Below are positions 1 to 6,954 of a stretch of 46,921 nucleotides of DNA, piece by piece; position 1 is the first letter of the stretch, and each line of letters begins with the position of its first letter. The DNA comes from Polyangiaceae bacterium (GTDB lineage: Bacteria > Myxococcota_A > Polyangia > Polyangiales > Polyangiaceae). Both the position numbers and the translations under genes were made by a program. The DNA lies in assembly GCA_020848455.1 (NCBI GenBank), contig JADLAB010000040.1, positions 1 through 46,921 on the forward strand, read 5' to 3'. Under the pieces are notes generated by a model that did no database searches, was not told where the DNA came from, and worked only from the letters and a program-made list of their open reading frames with translations.

Positions 1-482
1 TAGGTCGCCTCGAGCGGCGGCGCGACGAGGTAGGCCATGGATTGGCCCGGAGCGAGCCCCGCCTCGCGCGACAGGTAATGGCCGAGGGACGCGATGACGT
101 GCGGGAACACGGCCACGGAGCCGGCGTCGTCCGCGCGGTAGAAGCAGGCGTCGTGCTCGAGGCAGCGCACGAGCGCGTGCAGGCCCTCGTCGATCTCGTC
201 GGGGTCGGCCGCCGCGAGCACGCCGAGGATCTCGCCCGAGAGCCGGCCGCTCGCGTGCGCGGAGCCGGCGTAGAAGGAGCGCGCGAAGACGACGTCCACC
301 CGAGCGTGCTTCGTCGCCTCGTCGAGCGCGACGTAGGTCGGATCGTCCTGGTCGCAGGTCACGAGCCCGAGCGACGCGTGGCGCGCGGGGTCGGCGCCGT
401 AGCTGCGCAAGAGGTCGGGGTGCGCGGCCGGGATGCGCCGCACCGACAGGACCGTCGGGACCATGGGCTCGAGGATGCTCAT
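1..482 (-). CDS. eutL: EutL, ethanolamine microcompartment shell protein (3' end outside window)
   Basis: EutL is a tandem-BMC-domain trimeric shell protein of the ethanolamine-utilisation microcompartment; its gated central pore is thought to pass large metabolites or cofactors. Translating the minus strand from ATG at 482 gives 160 residues before the window edge. Family signatures are a GLVTCDQDDPTYVALDEATK block (residues about 39-58), RSFYAGSAH near residue 68, and a final MAYLVAPPLEAT block that matches the EutL mid-protein motif. About 55-60 residues are missing beyond base 1. The start codon overlaps the eutC stop as ATGA, so the two are translationally coupled. The sequence supports EutL rather than another shell protein. 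Whether a complete Eut shell is encoded cannot be seen here. Confidence 0.93.
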   Translation of the reverse strand, partial: MSILEPMVPTVLSVRRIPAAHPDLLRSYGADPARHASLGLVTCDQDDPTYVALDEATKHARVDVVFARSFYAGSAHASGRLSGEILGVLAAADPDEIDEGLHALVRCLEHDACFYRADDAGSVAVFPHVIASLGHYLSREAGLAPGQSMAYLVAPPLEAT

Positions 483-1393
483 CGCTTCACCTCCACGAGG
501 CGCACGCGGCGCTGCGGGGCGCGCGGTTTACGCGACGCCGCGTCGCCGAGCTCGCTCGCGAGCGGCGCGAGATCGAGCGCCACGCCGCTCGTCTGCTGCG
601 CGAGCATGGCCGCGGCGAGGGTCGCGAGGCGCGCGCCCGCCTCGGGCGGCGGCGTCCCGCGGGCGTGGATGTTCGACATCATGTTGCGGTCGCCGTCGGT
701 CTTGCCGACGCGCGGCTCGAAGACGAGGTACGCCGAGAGCCCGTCGCCGGTGCCGAGGCCGGGGCGCTCGCCGAGCAGGATCGCCGCGACGCGCGCCCGG
801 ACCTCGAAGCCGATCTCGTCCTCGAGCCACACGCGGGCGAAGCGCGCGCACATCGGCGTCCCGACCGTGAGGCCGCGCGCGCGGCACGCGTCCGAGAAGC
901 ACCGGACGAGCTCGAGGCCCGAGCCCATGCACGCCACGGCCGACAGACCGTCGGCGAGGATGGGCTGCACGTCGACGCCCTTGTCGGCCCGCTCGCGCAA
1001 GAGCGCGAGCGAGGCCTCGTCGAGGCGCCGCCCCCGATCCGGCCGCAGCAGGAACTCGCGGTGCGAGCGCACCCGCGACTGCAGAGGCAACAGGCTCTGC
1101 GAAGCCGCCCAGCCCTCGGGCAGCACCGTGTCGACGGCCTCGTGCGCGACCGCGAGCTCGGCCTGGAACTGCAGCACGACGTCGGTCGCGTAGCGCGTGC
1201 CCACGTGGCCGATGCCGACGAGCGCGGTCGTGTGCCGGGCCGCCTTCTCGGCGTAGCTCCCGGGCACGTGCTTCGCCGGAAAGACGCGGTGCGGCGGCGA
1301 GGGGATCTTCGCCGCGGGGCCGGGCGGCGGCAGCGGATCCGCCGCGCCGAGCTTCGCGCGCAGGGCGGCGACGAGGGCGCGCGTGTGGCTCAT
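479..1393 (-). CDS. eutC: Ethanolamine ammonia-lyase small subunit EutC
   Basis: EutC is the small subunit of adenosylcobalamin-dependent ethanolamine ammonia-lyase, which with EutB converts ethanolamine to acetaldehyde and ammonia. The 304-residue product is close to the usual length of about 295. Recognisable blocks include DVVLQFQAELAVAHEAVDTVLPE (mid N-terminal half), SRVRSHREFLLRPDRGRRLDE, DGLSAVA, and GERPGLGTGDGLSAYLVFEPR followed by DRNMMSNIH near the C-terminus. These belong to the cobalamin- and substrate-proximal regions of the family. The ATG at 1393 overlaps the eutB stop codon (ATGA), and its own stop overlaps the eutL start. Coupled translation would keep the subunits balanced. 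No truncation or unusual residue is apparent. Confidence 0.95.
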   Translation of the reverse strand: MSHTRALVAALRAKLGAADPLPPPGPAAKIPSPPHRVFPAKHVPGSYAEKAARHTTALVGIGHVGTRYATDVVLQFQAELAVAHEAVDTVLPEGWAASQSLLPLQSRVRSHREFLLRPDRGRRLDEASLALLRERADKGVDVQPILADGLSAVACMGSGLELVRCFSDACRARGLTVGTPMCARFARVWLEDEIGFEVRARVAAILLGERPGLGTGDGLSAYLVFEPRVGKTDGDRNMMSNIHARGTPPPEAGARLATLAAAMLAQQTSGVALDLAPLASELGDAASRKPRAPQRRVRLVEVKR

Positions 1394-2751
1394 CCGACGA
1401 CCTCCGGATCGCCGAAGCGCTCGCCCGGCTCGTCGCCGTTCCAGATGCCCATCCGCGCGAGCCACGCGTCGAACTCCGGCGCCGGCCGCTTGCGGAGCAC
1501 GCGCTGCACGGACGGGATGTCGTGGAAGGAGCTCGACTGGTAGTTCAGCATGATGTCGTCGCCGACCGGCAGCGACATGAGGTAGGTGCAGCCCGCGGCG
1601 CCGAGCAGCATCTTCAGGCTCTCGAGCTCGTCCTGGCTCATCGACGCGTGGTACGTGAAGCACGCGTCGCAGCCCATCGGCAGGCCGAGCAGCTTGCCCA
1701 TGAAGTGATCCTCGAGCGCGGCGCGCGTGATCTGCGGGCCATTCTCGAGGTACTCGGGTCCGATGAAGCCGACGACGGTGTTGACGAGAAAGGGCTTGTA
1801 GCGCCGCGCGAAGCCGTAGCAGCGCGCCTCGAGCGTGACCTGATCGGCGCCGTGGTGTGCCGCCGAGGAGAGCGCCGAGCCCTGGCCCGTCTCGAAGTAC
1901 ATGACGTTCGGGCCGCGCGTCGCGCCGAGGCGCTTCATCTTGTCCCAGGCCTCGTCCATCAGCGCGATCGAGATGCCGAACGCCTTGTTCCCGGCCTCGC
2001 TGCCGGAGAGCGACTGGAACATGAGCCCCATCGGCGCGCCGAGATCGAGCGCGCGCATCTGCACGGTGACGTGCGACAGGACGCAGTTCTGAGTCGGTAT
2101 GGCGTGCTTGCGGGTCACGGCGTCGAGCGCCTTCAGGATCTCGCTCGTCGACTCGGCCGTGTCGGTCGCCGGGTTCACGCCGATGACGGCGTCGCCGCAG
2201 CCGTACGAGAGGCCCTCGCGGGCGCTGTAGAGGATGCCCTGCACGTCGTCGGTGGGGTGATTCGGCTGCACGCGCGACGACAGCCGCCCGGGCAGGCCGA
2301 GCGTGTTGTTGGCGCGGACGACGACCTCGCACTTGCTGCCCACGACCATGAGGTCGAGGTTCGACATGAGCTTGCTCGCCGCGGCCGCCATCTCGGGCGT
2401 GAGGCCCGCGGCGACCGAGCGGATGACGGGCCCGGTCGTCCTGTCCTCGAGCAGCCACTCGCGAAACTGCCCGACCGACAGATCCTTCACCGCGGCGTAG
2501 GCCTGCTCGTCGAGGGTGTCCTCGACCAGGCGCGTGAGCTCGTCCTCTTCGTAGGGCACGACGGGCGCCGCGCGCAGCTCGGCGAGCGTGAGCTCGGACA
2601 GCACGGCGCGCGCCGCGACGCGCTCGACTGCGGTCGCGGCCGAGATCCCGGCCAGGTCATCACCCGATTTCGGCGGATTGGCCTTGGCGAGGACTTCCTT
2701 CACCGACCCGAACCGGTAGGTGCTGCCGCGGATCGTGACCCCGAGCTGCAT
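1390..2751 (-). CDS. eutB: Ethanolamine ammonia-lyase large subunit EutB
   Basis: EutB is the catalytic TIM-barrel subunit of the B12-dependent ethanolamine ammonia-lyase (EC 4.3.1.7). The chosen ATG at 2751 gives 453 residues, the same length as enteric EutB, beginning in register with its N-terminus (GxxYxFxxVKEVLAKAN). With this start, three residues reported as important in the enteric enzyme fall at identical numbers: Arg160 (SSRVQPN), Glu287 (YFETGQGS) and Asp362 (MGCDACF). The reading frame stays open upstream, with an alternative ATG at 2859, but that extension is basic, low-complexity and unlike the family. No strong Shine-Dalgarno sequence precedes either start. It is the first gene of the eutB-C-L operon. 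A reactivase (EutA) is not seen in this window. Confidence 0.96.
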   Translation of the reverse strand: MQLGVTIRGSTYRFGSVKEVLAKANPPKSGDDLAGISAATAVERVAARAVLSELTLAELRAAPVVPYEEDELTRLVEDTLDEQAYAAVKDLSVGQFREWLLEDRTTGPVIRSVAAGLTPEMAAAASKLMSNLDLMVVGSKCEVVVRANNTLGLPGRLSSRVQPNHPTDDVQGILYSAREGLSYGCGDAVIGVNPATDTAESTSEILKALDAVTRKHAIPTQNCVLSHVTVQMRALDLGAPMGLMFQSLSGSEAGNKAFGISIALMDEAWDKMKRLGATRGPNVMYFETGQGSALSSAAHHGADQVTLEARCYGFARRYKPFLVNTVVGFIGPEYLENGPQITRAALEDHFMGKLLGLPMGCDACFTYHASMSQDELESLKMLLGAAGCTYLMSLPVGDDIMLNYQSSSFHDIPSVQRVLRKRPAPEFDAWLARMGIWNGDEPGERFGDPEVVG

Positions 2752-2874
2752 CGCGCGTCGCAGCGTAGCCGCGCTCGCCGGCTGCGAGAAGGGCAGTGAC
2801 CGCGACCGCGACCGGACGATCGAGGCGCCGCCGCCCGCCATCGTCTTGATGTGGGGCATGCACTCAGGCGCAAA

Positions 2875-2890
2875 CCGTGCAGCTGCACGG
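2875..2890. promoter_or_regulatory. Perfect 16-bp palindrome, candidate operator
   Basis: The sequence CCGTGCAGCTGCACGG is its own reverse complement. It lies 124 bases upstream of the eutB start in the divergent intergenic region, where a dimeric regulator could control eutB, the lipoprotein gene, or both. A perfect 8+8 palindrome is uncommon but not impossible by chance in GC-rich DNA. The cognate protein is unknown. Confidence 0.35.
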
Positions 2891-3036
2891 CACGCGCCGA
2901 CAGGCCGGGCGGCGGCGCGGCGAGCCTGCTCGCGCGCCGCGGCTTGCGGCACGGGGCCGGCGAAACGAGGGCTTGGCCGTGGCTCCGGTAGAGCTCGAGG
3001 TCGCCCCTGTCGCCGTCGCGTGCCCGCCCCGTGACC

Positions 3037-3052
3037 TGGCACGCTCGATGCA
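3037..3052 (+). promoter_or_regulatory. Candidate sigma-54 (-24/-12) promoter
   Basis: TGGCACGCTCGATGCA matches the RpoN consensus TGGCACR-N4-TTGCW with one mismatch, and the invariant GG and GC dinucleotides are separated by exactly 10 bases. The predicted start site is near 3063, which leaves a leader of about 14 nt that still contains the GGAGGA ribosome-binding site at 3064-3069. An RpoN-dependent activator is encoded at 6955-8331, but no direct link is shown. Confidence 0.5.
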
Positions 3053-3076
3053 CAACGGGGCTCGGAGGACACCGCC

Positions 3077-4144
3077 ATGGCATCGCACCAACGGACGAGC
3101 ACGCTCGCCGTGGCTGCGCTGTTCGCACTCGGCGGCAGCGCGTGCGACGGCGACCAGACCGCCACGCAGACGACGCGCACCTCGGGCGAAGACCTCGCCG
3201 CCTGCGGCGACGTCGGAGCCAGTCCCGAGGTTCTCGCCGCGCCGAGCGCGGGAGCGCCTGCGGCCGTCGACGACGACCTGCTGATCGCGGGCTCCCAGAT
3301 CTTCTGGAGGTCGTCCCTCGGGTGGACACCGGAAGCGGAGATCGAGCTGCCCGAGGGAACGTGTTGCCGCGCCGCCGCGCTCTCGGGCGATACCGCCATC
3401 GTGGTCGCGCGCCTCGAGGGAGCGTGGAGCGGAGGTCCGGCCTTCGTGCTCGAGCGCGAGCGGGGAGCCTGGACCGCCATCCCGGTGTCGCCCGGCTACA
3501 TCTCGCGCTCGGTGGCGATCTCGGGTGATCTCGCGGCGGTCGGGTGCCACGGTGGCGGCGCGGCCCTCGGCTGTGCGCCGCCCTTCGGGACGGTCGGCAT
3601 CTACGAGCGCATGGGGGGCGCCTGGACCCAGACCGGGCTCGTGCAGAGCGACACCGAGCAGTGCCTGTTCGGCGAGAGCATCGCGCTGTCGGGCGACACC
3701 CTGCTCGTCGGCGAGGCGCCCCGCGCTCACGCCTACGTGCGGGACGGGGCGAGCTGGGTCCGGCAGGGCGTGCTCGAGGCACCCGGCTCCGACGGCCATG
3801 TGGCGTTGAGCGGCAACGTGGCGGTGGTCGGGCGCCGGCCGATGTACGTGTTCCAGCGCGTCGACGGGACCTGGCAGCACACGGCAGAGCTCCGCACCGC
3901 CCTGCCCGAGGCGTGCACGTGGGTGGCCCTGCGCGGCGGGTGCCTCGCGGCGGGAGCAGCGCTCGACGACGCTCCGGGCCGGGTCGAGCTCTTCGAGTGG
4001 TCCCTCTCGGGCTGGGGCGCCGCGGGTGTCCTCACGAGCGGCGCGACCGAGGCCGACGGCTTCGGCACGACGGTGAGCCTCACGCAAGGGTGGCTCGTGG
4101 TCGGCGGGCATGACGCCGCGTGGGCGTACCCGCTCGGACCGTGA
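3077..4144 (+). CDS. Secreted lipoprotein with FG-GAP-like beta-propeller repeats
   Basis: This 355-residue protein starts with a basic and hydrophobic signal sequence ending in a lipobox-like GGSAC (Cys about residue 24), so it is probably exported and lipid-anchored. The body is built from repeated short blades of the form ALSGDTAIVV, AISGDLAAVG, ALSGDTLLVG, ALSGNVAVVG and SLTQGWLVVGG, the pattern of FG-GAP_2 repeats found in many myxobacterial surface proteins. The ATG at 3077 has an excellent GGAGGA ribosome-binding site. Cysteines occur in several blades (for example TCCRAA and GCHGGGAALGCAP) and could form disulphides. No catalytic motif is visible and the ligand is unknown. It is probably a single-gene unit behind the sigma-54-like promoter. 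Confidence 0.8.
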   Translation: MASHQRTSTLAVAALFALGGSACDGDQTATQTTRTSGEDLAACGDVGASPEVLAAPSAGAPAAVDDDLLIAGSQIFWRSSLGWTPEAEIELPEGTCCRAAALSGDTAIVVARLEGAWSGGPAFVLERERGAWTAIPVSPGYISRSVAISGDLAAVGCHGGGAALGCAPPFGTVGIYERMGGAWTQTGLVQSDTEQCLFGESIALSGDTLLVGEAPRAHAYVRDGASWVRQGVLEAPGSDGHVALSGNVAVVGRRPMYVFQRVDGTWQHTAELRTALPEACTWVALRGGCLAAGAALDDAPGRVELFEWSLSGWGAAGVLTSGATEADGFGTTVSLTQGWLVVGGHDAAWAYPLGP

Positions 4145-4153
4145 CCCGCGCCG

Positions 4154-4471
4154 CTACTGCCGCACCTGCGAGAAGGCGTTGTCGCAGACCTTGCCCGCGC
4201 CGTCGAAGTCCACGATGAGCACGTCGCTCACGGTGCTGCCGCCGGCGACCGAGTGGGCGTAGGTCCACTGCCAGCGCTCCACGCAGCCCGCAGGGTGCCC
4301 CGTCAGGGGCGACGTCTTCTGGTGCGGCTCGCCGAACCAGGCCGTCATCTGCGCCTTGTCGTGGGTCCCCTTCTGCACGTCGCCGGCGTGCGTGGTGTCG
4401 AACTGCTTGCCCACGGTGGCACATCCGAGCGCGAAGGACGCTGCGAGCACGAGCCAGAACGGACGCTTCAT
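4154..4471 (-). CDS. Small lipoprotein of BamE/SmpA-like type
   Basis: The predicted product has 105 residues: MKRPFWLVLAASFALGC is a short lipoprotein signal with lipobox ALGC (Cys17), followed by ATVGKQFDTTHAGDVQKGTHDKAQMTAWFGEPH. The 'G(x)..D..KI..G.(T)....V..WFGEP' arrangement resembles the SmpA/OmlA (BamE) fold, in which a small alpha/beta domain follows the lipid anchor. This is a fold-level guess, not an assignment to the Bam complex. The ATG at 4471 is preceded by AAGGGAGGATTTC, a strong ribosome-binding site that decides the start over longer upstream options. It is convergent with the FG-GAP lipoprotein gene, 9 bases away. Confidence 0.75.
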   Translation of the reverse strand: MKRPFWLVLAASFALGCATVGKQFDTTHAGDVQKGTHDKAQMTAWFGEPHQKTSPLTGHPAGCVERWQWTYAHSVAGGSTVSDVLIVDFDGAGKVCDNAFSQVRQ

Positions 4472-4628
4472 GAAATCCTCCCTTGCAGCGCGGTCTACAC
4501 GCCCGGCCGCGACGACACAAGGACGGCCTGCGCCGCTGCCCCGCCCAGGGCTGCTCGGGCTCGTCTCCAATCCAAGCTCGGGCTCGTCGCCTCGATCCCG
4601 GACTTCACGACGACCGGTGCTCGGGCGC

Positions 4629-5015
4629 TCAGCCCCCGTCGTCCGGCTCGAACGGCTGCGGTCGGCTCGTGGCGATCGCGCTGTCGAGTCGCACGTCGAG
4701 CTCGGCCGCCGGCACCTGGAGCTCCCCGGCGACCGCGTCGAGCAGGGCCCGCTCCGCGGGCGACACCTTGCCGTCTGCCGCGGCCGCCTGGATGAGCAGC
4801 TCGAGCGTCTCCTTGCGCACCTCTTCGGGCAAGCCCCGCAGCTTGCCGATGGCGTCGTCGCGGTCGAGGACGGGCGCGACGCGCGCTCCCGGCGGCAGGC
4901 CGAGCCGCGTGCGCACGCGCTGGAGGAAGCTCGCCTCGTGCGCGTGCATGTGCCCGTCGGAGGCGAGAACACCGGCGATGAGGCCGCAGATCTGGAGGCT
5001 CGTCGGTTCGTCCAT
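4629..5015 (-). CDS. TerB-like (tellurite-resistance/DjlA N-terminal type) helical protein
   Basis: This 128-residue acidic protein is predicted to be all-helical and cytoplasmic. It shows the two-part TerB pattern: SDGHMHAHEASFL near residues 19-31 and ADGKVSPAERALL near residues 80-92, each a DG-x(5)-E motif that in TerB-like domains contributes acidic metal-binding residues. TerB domains are thought to act as metal-sensing or membrane-associated adaptors, and here the domain stands alone. The gene lies between a small lipoprotein and a degenerate Ser/Thr kinase on the same strand, with 66 bases to the kinase stop. A shared function is possible but unproven. The name does not imply tellurite resistance. 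Confidence 0.7.
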   Translation of the reverse strand: MDEPTSLQICGLIAGVLASDGHMHAHEASFLQRVRTRLGLPPGARVAPVLDRDDAIGKLRGLPEEVRKETLELLIQAAAADGKVSPAERALLDAVAGELQVPAAELDVRLDSAIATSRPQPFEPDDGG

Positions 5016-5081
5016 GGCGCGACTATCTCACGGTCGAGGGGCGCCGCGAAGCTCGCGCGGCCGGTGCCCGTGTCGGGTCGG

Positions 5082-5924
5082 TCAGTCGTCGGCCACGCCG
5101 GCCGCCGTGCGGAAGGCGGCCGCGAGCTCGAGGGCGCTCGGGTAGCGCTCGGCCGGCGCGCGCGCGAGCGCCCGCCGCGCCCAGTCGTCGATCGCAGGCG
5201 GCAACGCGAGCTCGGGCGCGACCTCCCGCGGCAACCGGATGTCGCCGCGGACGATCTGCGCGAGCAGCGGCGCGAGCTCGGCCGCCTCGAACGGACGCTG
5301 GCCGGTGAGGCACTCGAGGGCCGTCACCGAGGCGGACCAGAGGTCGGCGCGGTAGTCCACCCTCGGCGACCCGCCTGCGAGCTCGGGGCTCAGGTAGTAG
5401 GGCAGCGGCAGGGCGGGGTCGCGGTCCGCGGGCCCGACGACCGAGGGACCCGCGAAGTCGAGCAGCCGGTAGGTCTCGCGGCCACCCGGCTCGCCGCGCG
5501 CGACGAGCACGTTCTGCGGCTCGATGTCGCAGTGCACGAGGCCGAGCGCGTGGGCCGCCGCGAGGGCGCGGCACACGTCGCCGAGCGCGCGGGCCGTCTC
5601 CACCAGGCCGAGGCGACCGGTCGAGGCGAGCCGGGCGCGCAGGCTCTCGCCCTCGAGCCACTCGGTCACGAGGAAGAGCTCGTCCGCGCCGAGACCGAAG
5701 TCGACGACGCGCGAGACGTACGCGCTGCGGATGCGCGCCGCGAGCTTGGCCTCGCGCTCGAAGCGCGCGCGCCCCTCCGGCGTCAGCGCCCCCGGGTAGC
5801 GGATGAGCTTCACCGCGATAGGGATGCCGAGCGTCAGGTGCTCGGCGCGCCACACGACGCCGACGGCGTCCCGTCCCTCGATGCGCTCGAGGCGATAGCG
5901 TCCCGCGATGACCCGTCCCTGCAT
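5082..5924 (-). CDS. Atypical Ser/Thr protein kinase with degenerate catalytic motifs
   Basis: The 280-residue product spans a single Hanks-type kinase fold with no transmembrane tail. The fold is clear: VKL Lys39, alpha-C Glu near residue 57 (FEREAKL), the DLWS block at 194-197 and the GQRPF block at 208-212. Several key motifs are altered: the Gly loop is EGRDAVG instead of GxGxxG, the catalytic loop is HCDIEPQN (131-138) instead of HRDxKPxN, and DFG is DFA (156-158). The catalytic Asp133, Asn138 and Asp156 remain, so residual activity cannot be excluded, but Arg and Lys of the loop and Gly of DFG are lost. ATG 5924 was preferred over GTG 5945 because kinase homology starts at residue 9. 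It may be a pseudokinase scaffold. Confidence 0.85.
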   Translation of the reverse strand: MQGRVIAGRYRLERIEGRDAVGVVWRAEHLTLGIPIAVKLIRYPGALTPEGRARFEREAKLAARIRSAYVSRVVDFGLGADELFLVTEWLEGESLRARLASTGRLGLVETARALGDVCRALAAAHALGLVHCDIEPQNVLVARGEPGGRETYRLLDFAGPSVVGPADRDPALPLPYYLSPELAGGSPRVDYRADLWSASVTALECLTGQRPFEAAELAPLLAQIVRGDIRLPREVAPELALPPAIDDWARRALARAPAERYPSALELAAAFRTAAGVADD

Positions 5925-6103
5925 GCGGCCGCGCCCTACGCCCACGCGCGCGCTCCGTCAACCGCGCGGCGGCCGCGGGAGCGGCGGCGGGAGCACGATC
6001 TCGACGGCCGCCATCCGGCGCGCCGGAGCGTAGGACGACCCGTCCTCATGCGGGCATTGCGGTGGGCGCGAAGCCCCGCTACACGGGTCGGCGAGGGAAA
6101 TTC

Positions 6104-6784
<681 letters not shown>

Positions 6785-6855
6785 GCGAGCCGACCGGCCG
6801 ATTCACGACGAGGCACGAGCCTTCGCACGCGCGAGGGTCCGTGCCTTGCGTCTTT

Positions 6856-6899
6856 CCATCGTCTCGCCATCGTCTCGCCATCGTCTCGCCATCGTCTCG
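6856..6899. repeat. Tandem repeat, four perfect 11-bp units (CCATCGTCTCG)
   Basis: Four exact head-to-tail copies of CCATCGTCTCG occupy 44 bases in the 170-base space between the convergent membrane-protein gene and the sigma-54 activator gene. The period is not a multiple of three and no gene covers it. Function is unknown; it would be a variable-number locus candidate. Confidence 0.95.
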
Positions 6900-6923
6900 A
6901 TCGCGGCCCGCCGACTCCGGGCC

Positions 6924-6950
6924 TGACAACTGACAACTGACAACTGATGA
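6924..6950. repeat. Tandem repeat of TGACAAC (three units plus a partial one)
   Basis: Three perfect heptamers TGACAAC at 6924-6944 are followed by TGATGAC. The array ends 4 bases before the stop codon of the convergent activator gene at 6955. It is clearly less GC-rich than its surroundings. Nothing in the sequence shows whether it acts as a protein-binding site or is inert. Confidence 0.9.
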
Positions 6951-6954
6951 CTTC

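Larger units (their letters stand above)
2752..3076. other. Divergent intergenic region between eutB and the FG-GAP lipoprotein
   Basis: This 325-base stretch separates two divergently transcribed genes. It holds a perfect 16-base palindrome at 2875-2890 and a sigma-54-like promoter pointing right at 3037-3052, both listed separately. I looked for a cobalamin-riboswitch B12 box on the minus strand ahead of eutB and did not see one. No convincing sigma-70 promoter was found for eutB. Confidence 0.6.

Noticed and set aside
2752-2859. N-terminal extension of EutB from ATG 2859
   Set aside because: The added 36 residues are Ser/Arg-rich, unlike EutB N-termini, and EutB from 2751 starts in register with the family.
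2752-3076. Cobalamin riboswitch upstream of eutB
   Set aside because: No B12-box-like sequence or conserved pairing was seen; EutB uses B12 as cofactor but that does not imply control by it.
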